Positions 54,656 through 64,000 of a DNA stretch of 64,000 nt are shown one piece after another; the first letter of the stretch is position 1, and each line of letters begins with the position of its first letter. The stretch is taken from the NCBI GenBank assembly GCA_002359215.1, contig DEMN01000004.1:27760-91759 (forward strand), read 5' to 3'. The stretch is from Flavobacteriales bacterium UBA2669. Its GTDB lineage: Bacteria > Bacteroidota > Bacteroidia > Flavobacteriales_E > Vicingaceae. The translations under genes were made by a program, and so were the position numbers. Under the pieces are notes generated by a model. That model did not search any database. It was not told where the DNA came from and worked only from the letters and a program-made list of their open reading frames with translations.

Positions 54656-56128
54656 ATGAACACATCTATTAAAACAGCATTATTTGCAATATCTTTTGCA
54701 TTAATTGGAGGTTTTTCTGCTATCGGTATTTACAAACTGACAGAAAAACCTGAAAAAATTTACATTAAAACCATTGCTGATGATGAAGAAAATGCTTCTT
54801 CCACATTAGTGAGTAATTATGATTTATCAGGAACTTCCAACAGTTTTGAATTTGCTGCCGAAAAATCGCTTAATGCAGTTGTGCATGTAAAAACAGCCTC
54901 AACTGTAAATTACCAAATGAACCCTTTGTATCATTTCTTTTATGGAAATCAAACACCTCCACAAGAACAAATTAGAGGAGCCGGTTCGGGAGTTATTATT
55001 TCTGATGATGGATACATTGTAACCAATAACCATGTTATTCATAATGCAGATGATATTCAAATCACATTAAACAATAAAAAAACTTATCCTGCAGAAATTA
55101 TAGGAACAGATCCTTCTACAGATTTAGCTTTATTGAAAATTAATGCTGAAAAACTTCCTTATATTAATTTTGGTAACTCTAATCAACTTAAAGTCGGTGA
55201 ATGGGTATTGGCTGTAGGCAATCCTTTTAACCTTACCTCTACGGTTACTGCCGGAATTGTAAGTGCCAAAGGAAGAGATATTAATATACTAAAAAGTGAC
55301 CCGTTTTCAGGAAGCTCTGCCATAGAAGCTTTTATTCAGACAGATGCAGCTGTAAATCCTGGAAATAGTGGTGGTGCGTTAGTAAATATTAATGGTGATT
55401 TAGTTGGAATTAATGCCGCAATAAAATCAAATACAGGTTCTTTTGCAGGATATTCTTTTGCTATTCCTGCCAACATTGCAAGAAAAGTAGTTGAAGACTT
55501 AAAAGAATTTGGTAACGTGCAACGAGCTTTTATAGGGGTTAATATTAGGAGTATAGATGAAGAGTTGGCTAAAGAAGAAAATTTAACCGACTTAAACGGT
55601 GTATATATTACTGATATTACTAAAAATGGCTCTGCTGAAAGTGCAGGAATAGAAGCAGGTGATGTAATTAAAAAAATAAATAACAAAAAAATTGATGATG
55701 TTCCAGAGCTTCAAGAACAGTTAAGCCAGTTTAGACCGGGAGATAATATTATAGTAACTGTAGAACGAGATGGAAATCTAAAAGAATTTCCTGTTAAGCT
55801 TAAAAACTTTGATGGCACAGAAAAATTCATCACTAAAGAAACAACTTCTATCTTTAAAAGTTTAGGGGCTAAATTTGAAAATGCCGACAAAGCAACACTA
55901 AAAAAGCTCAAACTGAAAAATGGTGTAATAGTAAAAGAATTGTTTAATGGTAAACTAAGAAGTGTTGGTGTTAGACAAGGTTATATTATTACCAAAATAA
56001 ATCAAACACCGATAAATTCTGTTGATGAGTTAGTTGAAATTTTAAATACCAACAAAAACAATGGGGTGCTTATGGAAGGAATGTATGAAAATGGAAGAAG
56101 AGAGTTTTATGGTTTTGGTTTAAAATAA
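54656..56128 (+). CDS. DegP/DegQ-type (HtrA) serine protease
   Basis: This is a 490-aa periplasmic protease/chaperone for misfolded envelope proteins. The N-terminal anchor is about residues 8-26. The triad is His126 (VTNNHVIHN), Asp156 (STDLALLKI) and Ser238 (NPGNSGGAL). Two PDZ domains follow (residues 285-375 and 395-490). The sequence is complete. It is convergent with the next gene across a bidirectional terminator. Confidence 0.94.
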   Translation: MNTSIKTALFAISFALIGGFSAIGIYKLTEKPEKIYIKTIADDEENASSTLVSNYDLSGTSNSFEFAAEKSLNAVVHVKTASTVNYQMNPLYHFFYGNQTPPQEQIRGAGSGVIISDDGYIVTNNHVIHNADDIQITLNNKKTYPAEIIGTDPSTDLALLKINAEKLPYINFGNSNQLKVGEWVLAVGNPFNLTSTVTAGIVSAKGRDINILKSDPFSGSSAIEAFIQTDAAVNPGNSGGALVNINGDLVGINAAIKSNTGSFAGYSFAIPANIARKVVEDLKEFGNVQRAFIGVNIRSIDEELAKEENLTDLNGVYITDITKNGSAESAGIEAGDVIKKINNKKIDDVPELQEQLSQFRPGDNIIVTVERDGNLKEFPVKLKNFDGTEKFITKETTSIFKSLGAKFENADKATLKKLKLKNGVIVKELFNGKLRSVGVRQGYIITKINQTPINSVDELVEILNTNKNNGVLMEGMYENGRREFYGFGLK

Positions 56129-56148
56129 AACAACTTCTATCATTAAAA

Positions 56149-56176
56149 AAGAGGCTGATAAAATTATCAGCCTCTT
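56149..56176. terminator. Bidirectional terminator between degQ-like and the hypothetical gene
   Basis: A 13-bp perfect stem (AAGAGGCTGATAA / TTATCAGCCTCTT, arms 56149-56161 and 56164-56176) lies between two convergent genes. The nearly missing loop suggests the closing pairs open. Confidence 0.88.
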
Positions 56177-56185
56177 CTATTTTTA

Positions 56186-57847
56186 TTAATTAATCTGTCT
56201 AATTAGCATTCCGGGATACAAGCCTGCTTTAGAACCAATAAAATGAGTTTCATTAATATTTTGCTGTGGCACTTGACCTTTGGCATCTTCTGGAACATAA
56301 GTATTATCCCATATCATACCTTTTTGAGCTCTTATTATGCTTTTTCTTTTGTAGCTAATCTTACCATTTTCATCCATAGTTTGTTCTAAAACTTCATACT
56401 TATCATTTGGTTCCAACCCTTCTTTCAATCCAATTTTTGCTGTAAGTGGATCAACACTTGTTAACGGTGTTTTTGTTCTAAACTCTTCGTATTTTCTTTG
56501 AAGTTTTGCAATAGCTTTATCTACTGCTTTAATAGTAGCAATATAAATCAATTCTTCATCAGATTTATTAGTAAAAATTGATGATTGTAAATCTGCCCAA
56601 GCATCTTCGTAACCTACTAATCTAAGTTTAAACAATCCTGATTTTTCAAAAGCTGCAATTTTAGCAGGATCTAAATTATTTTGATCCACCCATAAATTAT
56701 TATAAAAAACTGCTGCGATAGAATCATTCCAATCTAACTTGTATAAATAAGAGGTTGTTTTTATAATATACCCTTTACCTGCAATAGTAGCCCCTGCATC
56801 AACAACATCAGCCGTGTTAGTTATTGTACTACCACCCGGTAAGTAAGATGCTCCTAATTTTGCCCATCCTGCTGCATTACTAACTTTTTTTGCTACTTCT
56901 TCTTTATTGGTAAATTTAAAATCATTAATAATTACATAAGTATTTCCAATTAACTCCTCTCCAGCATCTGCTAATAATGCTTCTCCTCTTTCTAAGTTAG
57001 CTGCAACAACTTTATCTTGAACTGTAGCACTATATTCTCCTCTATTTTGAATTAGAGACATATCAAAAGCTCCATCTTTACTTCTGTTAAACCATTTAGC
57101 AACCAAATCTTTAGCAACATTATTTTTTTCTAAATAAACCGTAATTTCAGAAGAACGGTCTTTTACATATCCTGTAGCATCTATCAAATATGGACCAATA
57201 TTATGGTCATTAAACTTTTCAGAAAGTGGTGTATTTCCAAAAGCATTTAAAATCACTTCAAAATGCTCTCGCTGATTGTCGTTTATCATTAAAGTATATA
57301 GAGAACTTCTTCTATACTTAAATTCATCACTTTGATCAGTTGTTTTACCGATTTTTGTAACCGTTTCTGTAGAATTATCTTCTTCAACAAAATCATTTTC
57401 ACTAATAGATAAAAATGATGATGAAACAAAACCTTTTTTTAACATTTCCTGATAAATATCCTCTCTCCTATTATTTAATCCTACATATTTTGAAGTGGTT
57501 ACTTCGGTTTCTTTAATATATTTTTTATTGAAAATAGTAGTTTTTAAAGATTTAGCCAATAACCAATTTTCATTGACAACCGCTCGTTTCTGTTGTTTCT
57601 CAAGTTCATTAACTTCTGCAACAATTAAAGAATCATCTTCCCAAGCTTCTTTATTTAATTTGTATGTTGAAGAGTTTCTTTTATCTATTTCATCTTGAAT
57701 TACCTTAGCCAACCTGTATTGATTATTGTCAACAGCTTCCATTTTCATAGACTTTAGTTCATCCATGGTGTAAAAACTCTGAGCATTTAATCCTTTATTA
57801 AAAATAAAAATTGAAACTACTGCTATATATAGAAAACATGTTTTCAT
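56186..57847 (-). CDS. Exported protein with UVR-like helical hairpins, unknown function
   Basis: This is a 553-aa protein with a signal peptide (VVSIFIFNKGLNAQ). Near the N-terminus, two helical segments, LKSMKMEAVDNNQYRLAKVI and ELEKQQKRAVVNENWLLAKS, resemble UVR-type hairpins (the motif of UvrB/UvrC and Clp proteins). The rest is mixed alpha/beta with no known motif I can name; KYEVLEQTMDENGKISYKRKS and TYVIINDFKFTNKEE are typical stretches. The downstream neighbour on the same strand is a related exported protein. The role in the envelope is unknown. Confidence 0.75.
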   Translation of the reverse strand: MKTCFLYIAVVSIFIFNKGLNAQSFYTMDELKSMKMEAVDNNQYRLAKVIQDEIDKRNSSTYKLNKEAWEDDSLIVAEVNELEKQQKRAVVNENWLLAKSLKTTIFNKKYIKETEVTTSKYVGLNNRREDIYQEMLKKGFVSSSFLSISENDFVEEDNSTETVTKIGKTTDQSDEFKYRRSSLYTLMINDNQREHFEVILNAFGNTPLSEKFNDHNIGPYLIDATGYVKDRSSEITVYLEKNNVAKDLVAKWFNRSKDGAFDMSLIQNRGEYSATVQDKVVAANLERGEALLADAGEELIGNTYVIINDFKFTNKEEVAKKVSNAAGWAKLGASYLPGGSTITNTADVVDAGATIAGKGYIIKTTSYLYKLDWNDSIAAVFYNNLWVDQNNLDPAKIAAFEKSGLFKLRLVGYEDAWADLQSSIFTNKSDEELIYIATIKAVDKAIAKLQRKYEEFRTKTPLTSVDPLTAKIGLKEGLEPNDKYEVLEQTMDENGKISYKRKSIIRAQKGMIWDNTYVPEDAKGQVPQQNINETHFIGSKAGLYPGMLIRQIN

Positions 57848-57866
57848 CCTAAAATCTGTTATTTAT

Positions 57867-58739
57867 TTATCTACTTTTTCTTTTTATTCTTGTCCATGAT
57901 AAGCCAAAACGATAAGCAGGCATATAATCATATTCGTGAGTTAAGCTTAAATTAAGCTCAAAAAACAACCCAATGTTTCTTTCCTGTTTAAAAAAAACGT
58001 GCGTTCCTAACTTATAAATAATTGGTAAATACGTTTCTCCATCTTCATCTAATCCAAACCCTATACCTAATGAAGTGTATGGAAGTACTAGCGCTTCAAA
58101 ATCAGCAAAAGCTGTCATTTGCGGACCAACACTTAGATCGAAATAATCCCCAAAAACAATATCATAAAACATTCCTCCTGCTAAGTATTTATTTACCCAC
58201 CACCTACTATTAGCAATATGATAAGACATTATAAATTCTGAAGATTCACTACCATATCCATAATAATCAACAGTCTTAAATCCCACTCCAAACTGACCTA
58301 TTACCTTATCACTAAAATCATATTCAGAAAATTGTTTAGACAACTTATTTTTCTTTCCAAATGACTTTTTGTTAACGCTTGTATTGGTAAGGTTATAAAT
58401 AGCTATATCATTTGCTGAGTTAGATTGACTTTTACTTACTCCAAACTCTGAATTTTTAGCATATTTAATTTGACTTTCCAACAAAATTACCTTATCATAG
58501 TCTTCCTGAAAGATAGCTATTCGCTTATCCTCTTCTAAATGTTTAATCTGCTTGTTTTTATTTTCTACAAATTGTATTTCTTCTCTTAAGGCAGTTTCCT
58601 TCTTCTTGTCTTTATTTTCAATAGCTATTTTTAGTTCATTATTCAAACTATCTAACTTAAAAGTAGATTGAGCAAAACATATTGCACCAAAAATCAATAA
58701 AACAGCTGTAAAACCTGCTTTTTTAACACTCATTTTCAA
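57867..58739 (-). CDS. Exported beta-rich protein with UVR-like helical hairpins
   Basis: This is a 290-aa protein with a signal peptide (LLIFGAICFAQ). Two UVR-like helical segments follow (LNNELKIAIENKDKKKETALREEI and HLEEDKRIAIFQEDYDKVIL). The C-terminal 170 residues are beta-rich with Gly/Tyr/Phe patterns such as VGFKTVDYYGYGSES and FFELNLSLTHEYDY, like a small outer-membrane barrel. It precedes the 553-aa protein by 19 bp on the same strand, so the two are probably one transcript and may share an N-terminal interaction module. The function is unknown. Confidence 0.75.
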   Translation of the reverse strand: MKMSVKKAGFTAVLLIFGAICFAQSTFKLDSLNNELKIAIENKDKKKETALREEIQFVENKNKQIKHLEEDKRIAIFQEDYDKVILLESQIKYAKNSEFGVSKSQSNSANDIAIYNLTNTSVNKKSFGKKNKLSKQFSEYDFSDKVIGQFGVGFKTVDYYGYGSESSEFIMSYHIANSRWWVNKYLAGGMFYDIVFGDYFDLSVGPQMTAFADFEALVLPYTSLGIGFGLDEDGETYLPIIYKLGTHVFFKQERNIGLFFELNLSLTHEYDYMPAYRFGLSWTRIKRKSR

Positions 58740-58932
58740 TTTTTTAATTAAATTTTGTGCGAAAGTATAAAACTACCGTGATTTCAAAAAAAAATAATCT
58801 ACAATAATTCAATACATGCTTTAATAACTCATTCACACTACTGATTTTCAGAAGAAATTTTGTTCATAAATTTAATGTTGATATGTTTTTAAAAAAAACA
58901 CCACTAAGTCAAGCTCAATTTGTGTTAGTTCT

Positions 58933-58940
58933 TAACTTTG
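58933..58940 (+). promoter_or_regulatory. Putative -7 box TAACTTTG ahead of purL
   Basis: TAACTTTG matches TAnnTTTG and ends 24 bases before ATG 58965. An upstream in-frame TTG at 58938 falls within this box, so 58965 is the likelier start. No PurR-like or riboswitch structure is obvious. Confidence 0.45.
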
Positions 58941-58964
58941 CCGCTTTCTATTTTATACCTATTT

Positions 58965-61900
58965 ATGATTTTATTTTTTAAAACTAAGCTTAACTCCATA
59001 ATTGCTGTTGAGCATGCTAATGAGTTAAACGAGCAAGATATTCTTAAGCTAAATTGGCTATTAGCTGCAGAAAAAATTAATCAAACTAGTATTTCTGGTT
59101 TTTTTATCGGACCTAGAGCTGAAATGGTTTCGCCTTGGAGTACCAATGCAGTTGAAATCACTCAAAATATGGCTGTCAATGGAATAAGCCGTATGGAAGA
59201 GTTTGCTATCGTTGAAAATGAAAATACTCGATTCGATAGCATGTTACAGGTTTTGTACAAAGAACTTAATCAAGAATTATTTACAATAAATATTCAGCCA
59301 GAGCCTGTTAAGTATATTGATGATATTGCTAAATACAATAAAGAAGAAGGACTTGCTCTAAATGATGATGAAGTAGTTTATTTAGAAGAAGTAAGTATAA
59401 GAAATAATAGAAAACTTACCGATAGTGAGGTTTTTGGTTTTTCTCAAGTAAACTCAGAACACTGTCGTCATAAAATATTTAATGGCACTTTTATTATTGA
59501 CGGAAAAGAAAAACCATCTTCATTATTTAGCCTAATTAGAAAAACATCCCAACAAAACCCTAATACCATAGTTTCTGCTTATAAGGACAATGTAAGTTTT
59601 GTTGATGGACCAAAAGCAATGCAATTTGCTCCAAAAACACAAAACAAAGCCGATTTCTTCGAAATTTCTGAAATAGATACGGTATTATCTCTAAAAGCTG
59701 AAACACATAATTTCCCAACAACTGTAGAACCTTTTAATGGTGCTGCAACAGGTTCTGGAGGAGAAATAAGAGATAGAATGGCTGGTGGAACAGCAAGTGT
59801 ACCTATGGCAGGAACAGCTGTCTACATGACTTCCTACTCTCGATTAGAAAATGATAGAAACTGGGAAAAAGCAATGAACGAAAGGAAATGGCTTTATCAA
59901 TCTCCTATAGAAATTCTTATAAAAGCATCTAATGGAGCTTCCGATTTTGGAAATAAATTCGGACAACCGCTTATCAATGGTTCTGTATTAACTTTTGAGC
60001 ATAATGAAAATGGCAAAAAATTTGGTTTCGATAAAGTAATTATGCTTGCCGGAGGAATAGGCTATGCTAGAAAAGACCACGCTCAAAAACAAACTCCTAA
60101 AAAAGGAGATAAAATTATAGTTTTAGGTGGCGATAATTACCGAATTGGTATGGGAGGAAGTGCTGTTTCTTCTGTAGCAACAGGTGAATACAGCAATGCA
60201 ATAGAATTAAATGCTATTCAGCGTTCTAATCCCGAAATGCAAAAAAGAGTTTCTAATGCTATTAGAGCTTTTGCTGAATCAACCAATAACCCTATTATTT
60301 CTATTCACGACCATGGTGCCGGTGGACACTTAAACTGTCTTTCTGAATTAGTGGAAGAAGTTGGAGGCACCATCGATTTACATCAATTACCTGTTGGAGA
60401 CCCTACCCTTTCTGCAAAAGAAATTGTAGGTAACGAGTCTCAAGAAAGAATGGGTTTAGTGATTAAAGCTGAAGACGTTGCCTTGTTAGAAGAAATCTGT
60501 AAAAGAGAAAGAGCTCCTATTTATGTTGTGGGAGAAATTACAGGCGACCATGTCTTTAAATTCGAAGATAACAAAACCAACGAACATCCTATCAATTTAA
60601 AAATTGAGGATATGTTTGGGAAGCCTCCAAAAACCATTATTGAAGACAAAACCATTCCTTCAAAATTTCAAGAAATAGATTACGAATCTAATAAAATTAA
60701 AGATTACATCAAACAAATACTTCAATTAGAAGCTGTTGCTTGTAAAGACTGGTTAACCAATAAAGTTGACCGTTCTGTTAGCGGAAAAGTAGCTAAACAA
60801 CAAACCGTTGGAGAAATTCAACTTCCGCTTAATAACTTAGGTGCTGTAGCATTAGATTTCAAAGGTGAAAAAGGTATTGCAACTGCTTTAGGTCATGCTC
60901 CTGTACCTGCTTTGGTTAATCCTAAAAGTGGAAGTAAATTAGCCATAGCCGAAGCACTTACAAACATTGTTTGGGCTCCATTAGAAAATGGATTGAAATC
61001 TATTTCTTTAAGTGCCAACTGGATGTGGCCGGCTAAAAATGATGGAGAAGATGCTCGTTTATATGATGCTGTTGAAGCTGTTAGTGATTTTGCTTGTGAA
61101 TTAGGAATAAATATTCCTACAGGAAAAGATTCGCTTTCTATGGTTCAAAAATATCCCAACAACGACAAAGTTTATGCTCCTGGAACTGTTATTATTACAG
61201 CATCAGGTGCTGTAAGTAATATCAGACAAATTGTTGAACCTCGTTTGGTAAATGATGAGAATTCTGTATTAGTTTACATCGATTTTTCTAACCAAAAATT
61301 AGATTTAGGCGGCTCTTCATTTGCTCAAGTCATCAACAAATTAGGGAAAACAGTTCCTTCTGTAAATGATGCTACTTATTTTGCTAATGCATTTAATACG
61401 CTTCAGCAATTAATAAAAGAAAATAAAGTATTGGCTGGTCATGATATTTCTGCTGGAGGCTTAATTACTACCTTGTTAGAAATGAATTTTCCTAATGAGA
61501 AAGGTGGTTTAAACATTAACTTAAATGCCTTTGATGAAACAGAAATGATTAAAATATTGTTCAGTGAAAACCCTAGTGTAATCATTCAGGTTAATCACGA
61601 TGGACATAAAATTGTTTCTGAATTAGGTAAAAAAGGTATTCATGCTTCAATTATTGGTAGTATTACCAACGAAAGAAAGTTAAATATTCGATTAAAAGAA
61701 GCTCAACTTTCGTTAGATATTGATGAATTAAGAGATGTTTGGTTTAAAACTTCTTATTTATTAGATAGCAATCAAACTAAAAAAGAGTTAGCCAAACAAC
61801 GTTTTGAAAATTATAAGAAAGAAATTCTTACTTTCTCCTTCCCTACTCATTTTACAGGTAAACTAGCTGATTATGGTATTATTCACGGAAGAAAGGAAAG

Positions 61901-62657
61901 CACAGGAGTTAAAGCTGCTATTATTAGAGAAAAAGGAGTAAACGGAGATAGAGAAATGGCATATTCCTTATTTTTAGCTGGTTTTGATGTTAAAGATATT
62001 CACATGACAGATTTAATTTCCGGAAAGGAAGACTTAAGTGATGTAAACATGATTGTTTTTGTGGGAGGATTTTCTAATTCAGATGTATTGGGTTCTGCTA
62101 AAGGGTGGGCTGGAGCATTTTTATACAATCCAAAAGCAAAAGAAGCATTAGACAATTTCTACAAAAGAGAAGATACGCTAAGCTTAGGTGTTTGTAACGG
62201 CTGTCAGTTAATGATGGAATTGGGACTAATTGCTTCAAAAGGAAAAACACAAGCTATGGCTCATAATGAATCAGGAAAATTTGAATCTGCTTACTTAAAT
62301 GTAGAAATTCCTAAAAATAACGCTGTAATGCTTTCAACACTTAGTGATGCTAAGCTCGGAATATGGGTTGCTCATGGTGAAGGGAATTTTATTTTTGAAG
62401 ATAACGAAAAAGAATATAATATTGCAATGAAATACAGTTCAGCTAATTATCCTGCAAATCCGAATGGCTCGGATTATAATACTGCCGGAATAGTTTCTGA
62501 CTGTGGAAGACATTTAGCAATGATGCCTCATTTAGAAAGAACTATTTTCCCTTGGCAAACAGCTTTTTATCCATTAGATAAAAAAACAGATGATGTGACC
62601 CCTTGGATAGAAGCCTTTGTTAATGCTAGAAAATGGATTGAAAGCAAAACAAACTAA
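58965..62657 (+). CDS. purL: Phosphoribosylformylglycinamidine synthase PurL (single-chain)
   Basis: This is a 1230-aa enzyme of purine biosynthesis. It uses glutamine and ATP to convert FGAR to FGAM. The synthase domain has QVNSEHCRHKIF, ETHNFPTTVEPFNGAATGSGGEIRDR, and DHGAGGHLN. The C-terminal glutaminase domain has the nucleophile Cys in LGVCNGCQLMMELG and histidines in HGEGNF and MPHLER. It is the large single-chain form, not the PurSQL complex. The gene lies at the head of a unit with the partial TolA-like gene after 6 bp. The ATG at 58965 is preferred to an upstream TTG. Confidence 0.96.
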   Translation: MILFFKTKLNSIIAVEHANELNEQDILKLNWLLAAEKINQTSISGFFIGPRAEMVSPWSTNAVEITQNMAVNGISRMEEFAIVENENTRFDSMLQVLYKELNQELFTINIQPEPVKYIDDIAKYNKEEGLALNDDEVVYLEEVSIRNNRKLTDSEVFGFSQVNSEHCRHKIFNGTFIIDGKEKPSSLFSLIRKTSQQNPNTIVSAYKDNVSFVDGPKAMQFAPKTQNKADFFEISEIDTVLSLKAETHNFPTTVEPFNGAATGSGGEIRDRMAGGTASVPMAGTAVYMTSYSRLENDRNWEKAMNERKWLYQSPIEILIKASNGASDFGNKFGQPLINGSVLTFEHNENGKKFGFDKVIMLAGGIGYARKDHAQKQTPKKGDKIIVLGGDNYRIGMGGSAVSSVATGEYSNAIELNAIQRSNPEMQKRVSNAIRAFAESTNNPIISIHDHGAGGHLNCLSELVEEVGGTIDLHQLPVGDPTLSAKEIVGNESQERMGLVIKAEDVALLEEICKRERAPIYVVGEITGDHVFKFEDNKTNEHPINLKIEDMFGKPPKTIIEDKTIPSKFQEIDYESNKIKDYIKQILQLEAVACKDWLTNKVDRSVSGKVAKQQTVGEIQLPLNNLGAVALDFKGEKGIATALGHAPVPALVNPKSGSKLAIAEALTNIVWAPLENGLKSISLSANWMWPAKNDGEDARLYDAVEAVSDFACELGINIPTGKDSLSMVQKYPNNDKVYAPGTVIITASGAVSNIRQIVEPRLVNDENSVLVYIDFSNQKLDLGGSSFAQVINKLGKTVPSVNDATYFANAFNTLQQLIKENKVLAGHDISAGGLITTLLEMNFPNEKGGLNINLNAFDETEMIKILFSENPSVIIQVNHDGHKIVSELGKKGIHASIIGSITNERKLNIRLKEAQLSLDIDELRDVWFKTSYLLDSNQTKKELAKQRFENYKKEILTFSFPTHFTGKLADYGIIHGRKESTGVKAAIIREKGVNGDREMAYSLFLAGFDVKDIHMTDLISGKEDLSDVNMIVFVGGFSNSDVLGSAKGWAGAFLYNPKAKEALDNFYKREDTLSLGVCNGCQLMMELGLIASKGKTQAMAHNESGKFESAYLNVEIPKNNAVMLSTLSDAKLGIWVAHGEGNFIFEDNEKEYNIAMKYSSANYPANPNGSDYNTAGIVSDCGRHLAMMPHLERTIFPWQTAFYPLDKKTDDVTPWIEAFVNARKWIESKTN

Positions 62658-62663
62658 TACTTA

Positions 62664-64000
62664 ATGACATTATTTCGTACCATATTTATCATTTTCATAC
62701 TGCTAACAGCTACTGTACAAGCACAGACACCAGATGAGCAAAAGATTGCACTTTCCGGAATTGTTTCTGAATATTACAGTGAAAGTACCATGGAAGGAGT
62801 TAGTATAAAAATTACCGAAAACGGCAACTACATTCATAATGTAATTTCCGATAAAAAAGGTAGATATGAACTTTTGGTTGATTATGAAAAAGAATACATC
62901 GTATTATATGAAAAAGCCAACTTTGTTCCCAAAAAAATTATTGTAAATACTAAAGGAATTCCACCAGATAAAAGAAATAGTGTTAATGATCTATTTGTAG
63001 AAATGACACTTTTTCAGCAACACAAAGATTTAAATGTTGCTTTTCTTGAAAAACCAATTGGGAAGGCCATCTACGATCCAAAAATGAGAGAATTAGACTG
63101 GGATATGGGCTACACTGCTCCTATCGCTCAAAAACTGAATCAAGAATTAGCAAATTTCAAAAAGAATCAAGAAGAAAGAGAACTACAAGAAAAGCTTAAC
63201 TTGATTAAATATGCTGATGCTATGAAAGCTGGTGATAAAGCTTTATTTGCTCAAGATTTTGATAATGCAAGAAAAGAATATCAAAAAGCAACAAGTCTAT
63301 TTCCTGATAAAGAAGAGCCAAAAAAGAAACTTGCACTTATAGATGAAGCTCAAAAAAATAAAGAAGAAGCGGAACGCTTAGAAGCAGAAGCCAAAGCTAA
63401 GGCTGAAGCAGAAGCTAAAGCTAAAGCAGAAGCAGAAGCCGCTAAAAAGAAAGAAGAAGAAGAACGTTTGGCTAAAGAAAAAGCTCAAGCAGAAGCCAAA
63501 GCTAAGGCTGAAGCAGAAGCTATTGCCAAAGCAGAAGCAGAAGCGGCCAAAAAGAAAGAAGAAGAAGAACGTTTGGCTAAAGAAAAAGCCGAGGCAGAAG
63601 CCAAAGCTAAAGCTGAAGCAGAAGCTATTGCCAAAGCAGAAGCAGAAGCGGCCAAAAAGAAAGAAGAAGAAGAACGTTTAGCTAAAGAAAAAGCGGAGGC
63701 GGAAGCACTTGCAGCTAAAAAACGTGAGGAAGAAGAAAAATTAGCTAAAGAAAAAGCAGAAGCAGAGGCTAAATTAAAAGCTGAATTAGAAGCTAAAGCA
63801 AAAGAAGAAGAACAAAAGAAACAAGAGGAACAAGAACGAATTGCTAAAGAAAAAGCTCAAGCAGAAGCATTAGCAGCTAAACAACGAGAAGAGGAAGAAA
63901 AATTGGCCAAAGAAAAAGCGGAACTAGAAGCAAAACTTAAAGCAGAGCAAGAAGCCATCGCTAAAGCCGAAAAAGAGGCTGCTGAAAAACGTGAACAAGA
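62664..64000 (+). CDS. Exported TolA-like Ala/Lys/Glu repeat protein, C-terminus cut by window
   Basis: An open frame runs from ATG 62664 to the window end, with no stop seen. The signal peptide is FIIFILLTATVQAQ. Residues 25-110 look like a carboxypeptidase regulatory-like (beta sandwich) domain: IALSGIVSEYYSESTMEGVSIKI and KGRYELLVDYEKEYIVLYEK. Next comes a TPR-like stretch (ALFAQDFDNARKEYQKATSL), then a highly charged helix of AEAKAKAEAE/KKKEEEERLAKEK type. It is probably a periplasm-spanning rod, like TolA. The C-terminus is not visible, so the anchoring function is unknown. The repeats at DNA level are listed separately. Confidence 0.8.
   Translation, partial: MTLFRTIFIIFILLTATVQAQTPDEQKIALSGIVSEYYSESTMEGVSIKITENGNYIHNVISDKKGRYELLVDYEKEYIVLYEKANFVPKKIIVNTKGIPPDKRNSVNDLFVEMTLFQQHKDLNVAFLEKPIGKAIYDPKMRELDWDMGYTAPIAQKLNQELANFKKNQEERELQEKLNLIKYADAMKAGDKALFAQDFDNARKEYQKATSLFPDKEEPKKKLALIDEAQKNKEEAERLEAEAKAKAEAEAKAKAEAEAAKKKEEEERLAKEKAQAEAKAKAEAEAIAKAEAEAAKKKEEEERLAKEKAEAEAKAKAEAEAIAKAEAEAAKKKEEEERLAKEKAEAEALAAKKREEEEKLAKEKAEAEAKLKAELEAKAKEEEQKKQEEQERIAKEKAQAEALAAKQREEEEKLAKEKAELEAKLKAEQEAIAKAEKEAAEKREQ
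63366..63680 (+). repeat. Tandem 105-bp coding repeats (three copies)
   Basis: Copies occupy about 63366-63470 (diverged at its start), 63471-63575 and 63576-63680. The last two differ at only about five bases by eye. The 35-residue unit codes for AEAKAKAEAE/AKKKEEEERLAKEK-like helix and is anchored by AACGTTTG at a fixed 105-bp spacing. Confidence 0.85.

Overview
The window is AT-rich chromosomal DNA from a member of the Bacteroidota, most likely order Flavobacteriales. Four things support this. Several genes have TAnnTTTG-type -7 promoter boxes, and one has the full TTTG-N20-TAnnTTTG form. There is a secreted trypsin-like protease with a type IX secretion (T9SS) sorting tail. There are typical Bacteroidota gene forms, including single-chain PurL, an alpha-oxoamine synthase of the sphingolipid/sulfonolipid type, and MtaB near TsaD. 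Shine-Dalgarno sequences are rare. I saw no rRNA, tRNA, CRISPR array or insertion sequence. No gene-free stretch exceeds about 270 bases.

Layout. 1-21588 is mostly core: a partial tamB-like gene divergent from tsaD, an aminotransferase, mtaB, lgt, a BamA/TamA-like barrel, a CBS protein, pdxJ, a PrcB-like lipoprotein, a helix-hairpin-helix protein, an alanine/glycine:cation symporter, a SpoIIE-type phosphatase, two family-2 glycosyltransferases, a topoisomerase IV/gyrase A subunit, a SixA-like phosphatase, an MsbA-like exporter, a lipoprotein and glutathione peroxidase.

21581-36531 is a 15-kb defence island that starts inside the stop codon region of gpx. The first block is a tight run (hsdM1, a GmrSD-like DUF262/HNH protein, hsdM2, hsdS, and a 1228-aa TIR-like/STAND-like protein) with overlaps or gaps of a few bases. 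The second block (winged-helix regulator, AbiEii-like nucleotidyltransferase, hsdR, McrA-like HNH nuclease) has its own promoter. That promoter abuts a perfect 22+1+22-bp palindrome, which suggests that the restriction half is under separate repressor control.

36532-40157 is a second accessory segment. It holds a C45 (penicillin acyltransferase-like) hydrolase flanked by about 69-bp direct repeats, and a TetR regulator with matching operators before itself and before a DoxX-like/peroxiredoxin pair.

40158-64000 returns to core genes: scoB/scoA (3-oxoacid CoA-transferase) split by a four-helix-bundle IVS-type gene bracketed by inverted repeats, a PBP1A with a four-cysteine insert, a FecCD-type importer, an alpha-oxoamine synthase, an epimerase, a Nif3-like protein, a zinc-ribbon coiled-coil protein, a T9SS protease, an LpxL-like acyltransferase, shikimate kinase, a DegP/Q protease, two exported proteins with UVR-like hairpins, purL, and the start of a TolA-like repeat protein cut by the window end.

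All functional calls come from reading motifs and from remembered family knowledge. No database search was run.
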